Origin: an uncultured Oscillospiraceae bacterium
GTDB lineage: Bacteria > Bacillota > Clostridia > Oscillospirales > Oscillospiraceae
Assembly (NCBI GenBank): GCA_944385795.1
Contig: CALWYP010000033.1
Coordinates: forward strand, 1 to 59,118
Direction: 5' to 3'
DNA: 59,118 nucleotides
Shown here piece after piece: positions 56,852-59,118 of this stretch (position 1 is its first letter; each line of letters begins with the position of its first letter). Under the pieces are notes generated by a model. That model was not told where the DNA came from. It was given only the letters and a program-made list of their open reading frames with translations, and made no database searches. The translations under genes and the position numbers were made by a program.

Positions 56852-57899
56852 GGAGATACTCGCGCGCATAAGGGCCCTGCCGGGGCGCAGGGCGAAGCTC
56901 ATGGAGGTCTGTGGCACGCACACGATGAGCATTGCCCGCGCGGGGATAAAGAAGCTCCTGCCCGAGGGCGTGGAGCTCCTGAGCGGGCCCGGCTGCCCGG
57001 TCTGCGTAACGCCGGGGGAGGTCATGGACGCCGCGCTGGAGCTCGCGTCAAGGCCGGGCGTGACGGTGGCGGCCTATGGCGACATGCTGCGCGTGCCGGG
57101 CACCAGGCGGGGCGACAACCTCGCCAGGCGGCGCGCCGAGGGCGCGGACGTGCGCCTGGTGTATTCGCCCATGGACGCGCTGGACATGGCCATGGCGGAG
57201 CCGGGAAGGGAGTTCGTATTCCTCGGCGTAGGTTTCGAGACGACGGCGCCGGGCACGGCCGCCGCCGTGCTGGAGGCGAAGGAGAGGGGTGCGCGCAATT
57301 TCAGCGTCTTCTCCATGCTCAAGCGCGTGCAGCCGGCGCTCAGGGCGCTCATAGGCTCCGAGGGCTTCGCCGTGGACGGCTTCATCTGCCCGGGCCACGT
57401 CGCCGTAGTCACCGGCGCGGACGAGTTCCTGTTCCTCCCGCGCGAATACGGCCTGCCCGCGGCCGTGGCGGGCTTCGAGCCCGAGGATATACTCCTTGCG
57501 GTGTACCACCTGCTGGAAATGCTGTCGTCGGCCTCGCCCGGGCTTGTCAACGACTACCCGCGCGCCGTGACGGCGGGGGGCAACGCCCTGGCCCGCGGGG
57601 CGGTAGAGGCGGCCTTTGAGCCGCGGCCCGGCCTCTGGCGCGGCCTTGGGGAGATCGAAGCGAGCGGGCTCGGCCTGAGGCCGGAGCTTGCGGAGTTCGA
57701 CGCCGGGCGCCGCTTCGGCGTGGAGATAAAGCCGGCGCGGGAGCCGGGCCCATGCCGCTGCGGCGACGTGATAACCGGGCGCATACGGCCGCAGGGCTGC
57801 CCGATGTTCGAGCGCGCCTGCACCCCCGACGACCCGCTTGGGCCCTGCATGGTGTCCAGCGAGGGGGCCTGCGCGGCGGCGTACAAATACGAAGAGTGA
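56841..57899 (+). CDS. hypD: Hydrogenase maturation protein HypD
   Basis: 352-residue [4Fe-4S] scaffold on which Fe(CN)2CO is assembled with HypC. Family motifs: EVCGTHTMSIARAGI, LLSGPGCPVCVTPG, GVGFETTAPGTA, ICPGHVAVVTG, and a C-terminal cysteine group (CRCGDVITG, GCPMFERACTPDDPLGPCMVS). The start overlaps the end of hypC. Confidence 0.97.
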   Translation: MRSEEILARIRALPGRRAKLMEVCGTHTMSIARAGIKKLLPEGVELLSGPGCPVCVTPGEVMDAALELASRPGVTVAAYGDMLRVPGTRRGDNLARRRAEGADVRLVYSPMDALDMAMAEPGREFVFLGVGFETTAPGTAAAVLEAKERGARNFSVFSMLKRVQPALRALIGSEGFAVDGFICPGHVAVVTGADEFLFLPREYGLPAAVAGFEPEDILLAVYHLLEMLSSASPGLVNDYPRAVTAGGNALARGAVEAAFEPRPGLWRGLGEIEASGLGLRPELAEFDAGRRFGVEIKPAREPGPCRCGDVITGRIRPQGCPMFERACTPDDPLGPCMVSSEGACAAAYKYEE

Positions 57900-57939
57900 G
57901 CGCCGCGCGCCCACCTTGTGCAATTTGGGAGCGAGCAAG

Positions 57940-58926
57940 TTGGAAGATATAATTACCTTGGACTACGGTTCCGGGGGCCGGAAGACCTCGGCCCTGATTG
58001 AAGAGATAATCCTCCCGGCCTTCGGCAACGAGGCGCTGGACGCCCTGGGCGACGGGGCGGTGCTGGACGGGAAGCTCGCCTTTTCGACGGACAGCTTCGT
58101 CGTGACGCCGCTGTTCTTCCCCGGCGGGGACATAGGCAAGCTCGCCGTGTGCGGCACGGTGAACGACCTTGCGATGTGCGGCGCGGAGCCGAAGTACCTC
58201 TCGCTCGCGCTTATCATCGAGGAGGGACTGCCCACGGAGACGCTCAGGCGCGCCATAGCCTCCGCGGCGGAGACGGCGAGGGCCGCCGGGGTGCAGATAG
58301 TCACCGGCGACACGAAGGTCGTCGAGCGCGGCAGGGGGGACGGGCTCTACATCAACACGGCCGGCATAGGCGCCGTCAAATACGCCGGCCTCACGCCAAG
58401 GGCGATGCGCCCGGGCGACGCGGTGATACTCTCCGGCACGGCCGGCGACCACGGGACGTCGGTCATGCTCGCGCGCGGGGACATGATGGACGGCGAGATA
58501 GCGAGCGACTGCGCGCCGCTCTGCGGGCTCGTCTCGGACCTCATGGGCTCCGGGGCCCGGGTGCGCTGCCTGCGCGACCCCACCCGCGGCGGCGTGGCGA
58601 CGACGCTGTGCGAGTTCGCCGAGGACGCCGGGCTGGGCATAGAGCTCACGGAGTCGGACATACCCGTGCGCCGCAGCGTGGCGGCGGCCTGCTCAGTGCT
58701 GGGGCTCGACCCGCTTTACTCGGCCAACGAGGGGAAGCTGCTCGCCGTCGTCTCGCCGGACACGGCGGATACGGCGCTCGCGGCGCTCAGGGCCCACCCG
58801 CTGGGCCGCGGCGCGGCGGTGATAGGGCGCGTGACCGAGGGCAGGCGGGTCATATTGAAGACGCCGAACGGGGGCTCAAGGGTCTTGAGAAAACTGTCCG
58901 GGGCGCAGCTCCCCCGGATTTGTTGA
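57940..58926 (+). CDS. hypE: Hydrogenase maturation protein HypE
   Basis: 328 residues. PurM-like ATPase that dehydrates the thiocarbamoyl group on its C-terminal cysteine to thiocyanate; the required PRIC terminus is present. Motifs: DYGSGGRKTSALIEE, FSTDSFVV, NDLAMCGA, GDTKVVERGRGDGLYI, and RDPTRGGVATTL. I chose the TTG at 57940 because GGGAG lies exactly 8 bases upstream and the family N-terminus begins there; the frame extends to 57838, overlapping hypD. hypA and hypB are not in the window. Confidence 0.95.
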   Translation: MEDIITLDYGSGGRKTSALIEEIILPAFGNEALDALGDGAVLDGKLAFSTDSFVVTPLFFPGGDIGKLAVCGTVNDLAMCGAEPKYLSLALIIEEGLPTETLRRAIASAAETARAAGVQIVTGDTKVVERGRGDGLYINTAGIGAVKYAGLTPRAMRPGDAVILSGTAGDHGTSVMLARGDMMDGEIASDCAPLCGLVSDLMGSGARVRCLRDPTRGGVATTLCEFAEDAGLGIELTESDIPVRRSVAAACSVLGLDPLYSANEGKLLAVVSPDTADTALAALRAHPLGRGAAVIGRVTEGRRVILKTPNGGSRVLRKLSGAQLPRIC

Positions 58927-58944
58927 ATAAATAGGACGATCCTT

Positions 58945-59002
58945 GGCAATCGCCACATGAGCGGGAGCGGCTTGTGCGGGGATTGCCCTCAAAAGAGGAG
59001 GG
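58945..59002 (+). promoter_or_regulatory. Structured leader before the gene at 59007
   Basis: Stem GGCAATC (58945-58951) with GATTGCC (58981-58987) encloses a second stem CACA/TGTG (58954-58957, 58973-58976). Immediately after, CCCTC (58986-58990) can pair with GAGGG (58998-59002), which is the ribosome site of the next gene, so it could mask translation. It matches no riboswitch I recognise. Confidence 0.4.
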
Positions 59003-59006
59003 TAAT

Positions 59007-59118
59007 ATGCAGGAGTACAAAAAGATTCAAATCACGAAGGAGGAGATAGTGCCCACGGCGCTGCGTATGCGGCACGACGGGCGGCGGCTGGTCATGATTT
59101 ACGGCTACTATCAGACGG
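59007..59118 (+). CDS. Start of a possible hydrogenase/complex-I subunit C-like protein (3' truncated)
   Basis: 37 residues visible: MQEYKKIQITKEEIVPTAL, then RMRHDGRRLVMIYGYYQT. The pattern I...E.....A....DG.RLVMI resembles the beginning of NuoC/EchD-like (30-kDa) subunits of complex I and group 4 [NiFe] hydrogenases. AGAGGAGGG precedes the ATG. Position directly behind hypE supports a hydrogenase operon, but the fragment is too short to be sure. Confidence 0.42.
   Translation, partial: MQEYKKIQITKEEIVPTALRMRHDGRRLVMIYGYYQT

Overview
The window looks like the chromosome of an anaerobic, spore-forming, high-GC (roughly 65% by eye) member of the Clostridia, probably a gut lineage. The signs are a SpoVAD/SpoVAE pair, an anaerobic ribonucleotide reductase with its activase, a SCIFF ranthipeptide locus, 2-hydroxyacyl-CoA-dehydratase-type genes with an ASKHA activase, and a hydrogenase-maturation operon. 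Most genes carry strong GGAGG ribosome sites, and TTG or GTG starts are common. Isoleucine is very often encoded by ATA, which is unusual at this GC content. I see no insertion sequence, prophage or CRISPR array.

Layout. 1-12.4 kb is housekeeping: a 5'-truncated cysteine desulfurase, DacF-type carboxypeptidase, a small Walker-A protein, a LURP-one protein, glucose-6-phosphate isomerase, UvrA, RecD2, a ComF phosphoribosyltransferase and MreB. 12.4-17.7 kb holds a hairpin repeat cluster, a nucleotidyltransferase, spoVAD-spoVAE, a YbjQ protein, an O-antigen-ligase-like membrane protein and TatD. 17.7-24.7 kb is the most unusual part. Two divergent operons meet near 19 kb: leftward, a His-rich protein, a CooT-like nickel protein and a YcxB-like membrane protein; rightward, a CooC-like ATPase, two 2-hydroxyacyl-CoA-dehydratase-family subunits, an HgdC-type activase, a one-helix peptide and a short CdhC/AcsB-like cysteine protein.

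24.7-36.5 kb contains two paralogous ECF sigma/anti-sigma pairs with near-identical promoter and leader layout, plus a third, degenerate sigma fragment. Between them lie a nitrilase-family amidase, thioredoxin reductase, an NrdR-box-controlled nrdG-nrdD-MGMT operon, a DUF4037 protein and purine nucleoside phosphorylase. 36.5-48.1 kb carries a HAD phosphatase coupled to a CbbX/SpoVK-type AAA+ protein, then HtpG, HemW, a VanW protein, MetG, a PPC-domain protein and a VanX-like lipoprotein. 48.1-53 kb has an M23 peptidase, an Orn/Lys/Arg-decarboxylase-fold enzyme, the SCIFF maturase and its 48-residue precursor, and three tRNAs (Met, Glu, Val). 53-59.1 kb has a DUF362 ferredoxin-like protein and hypF-hypC-hypD-hypE, followed by the start of a gene that may encode a hydrogenase or complex-I-like subunit.

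Themes. Nickel handling recurs (CooT, CooC, CdhC-like and Hyp proteins), as does low-potential electron chemistry. A short AT-rich sequence, TTKACATAA, recurs at least 13 times on both strands, inside and between genes, and nothing annotated explains it.
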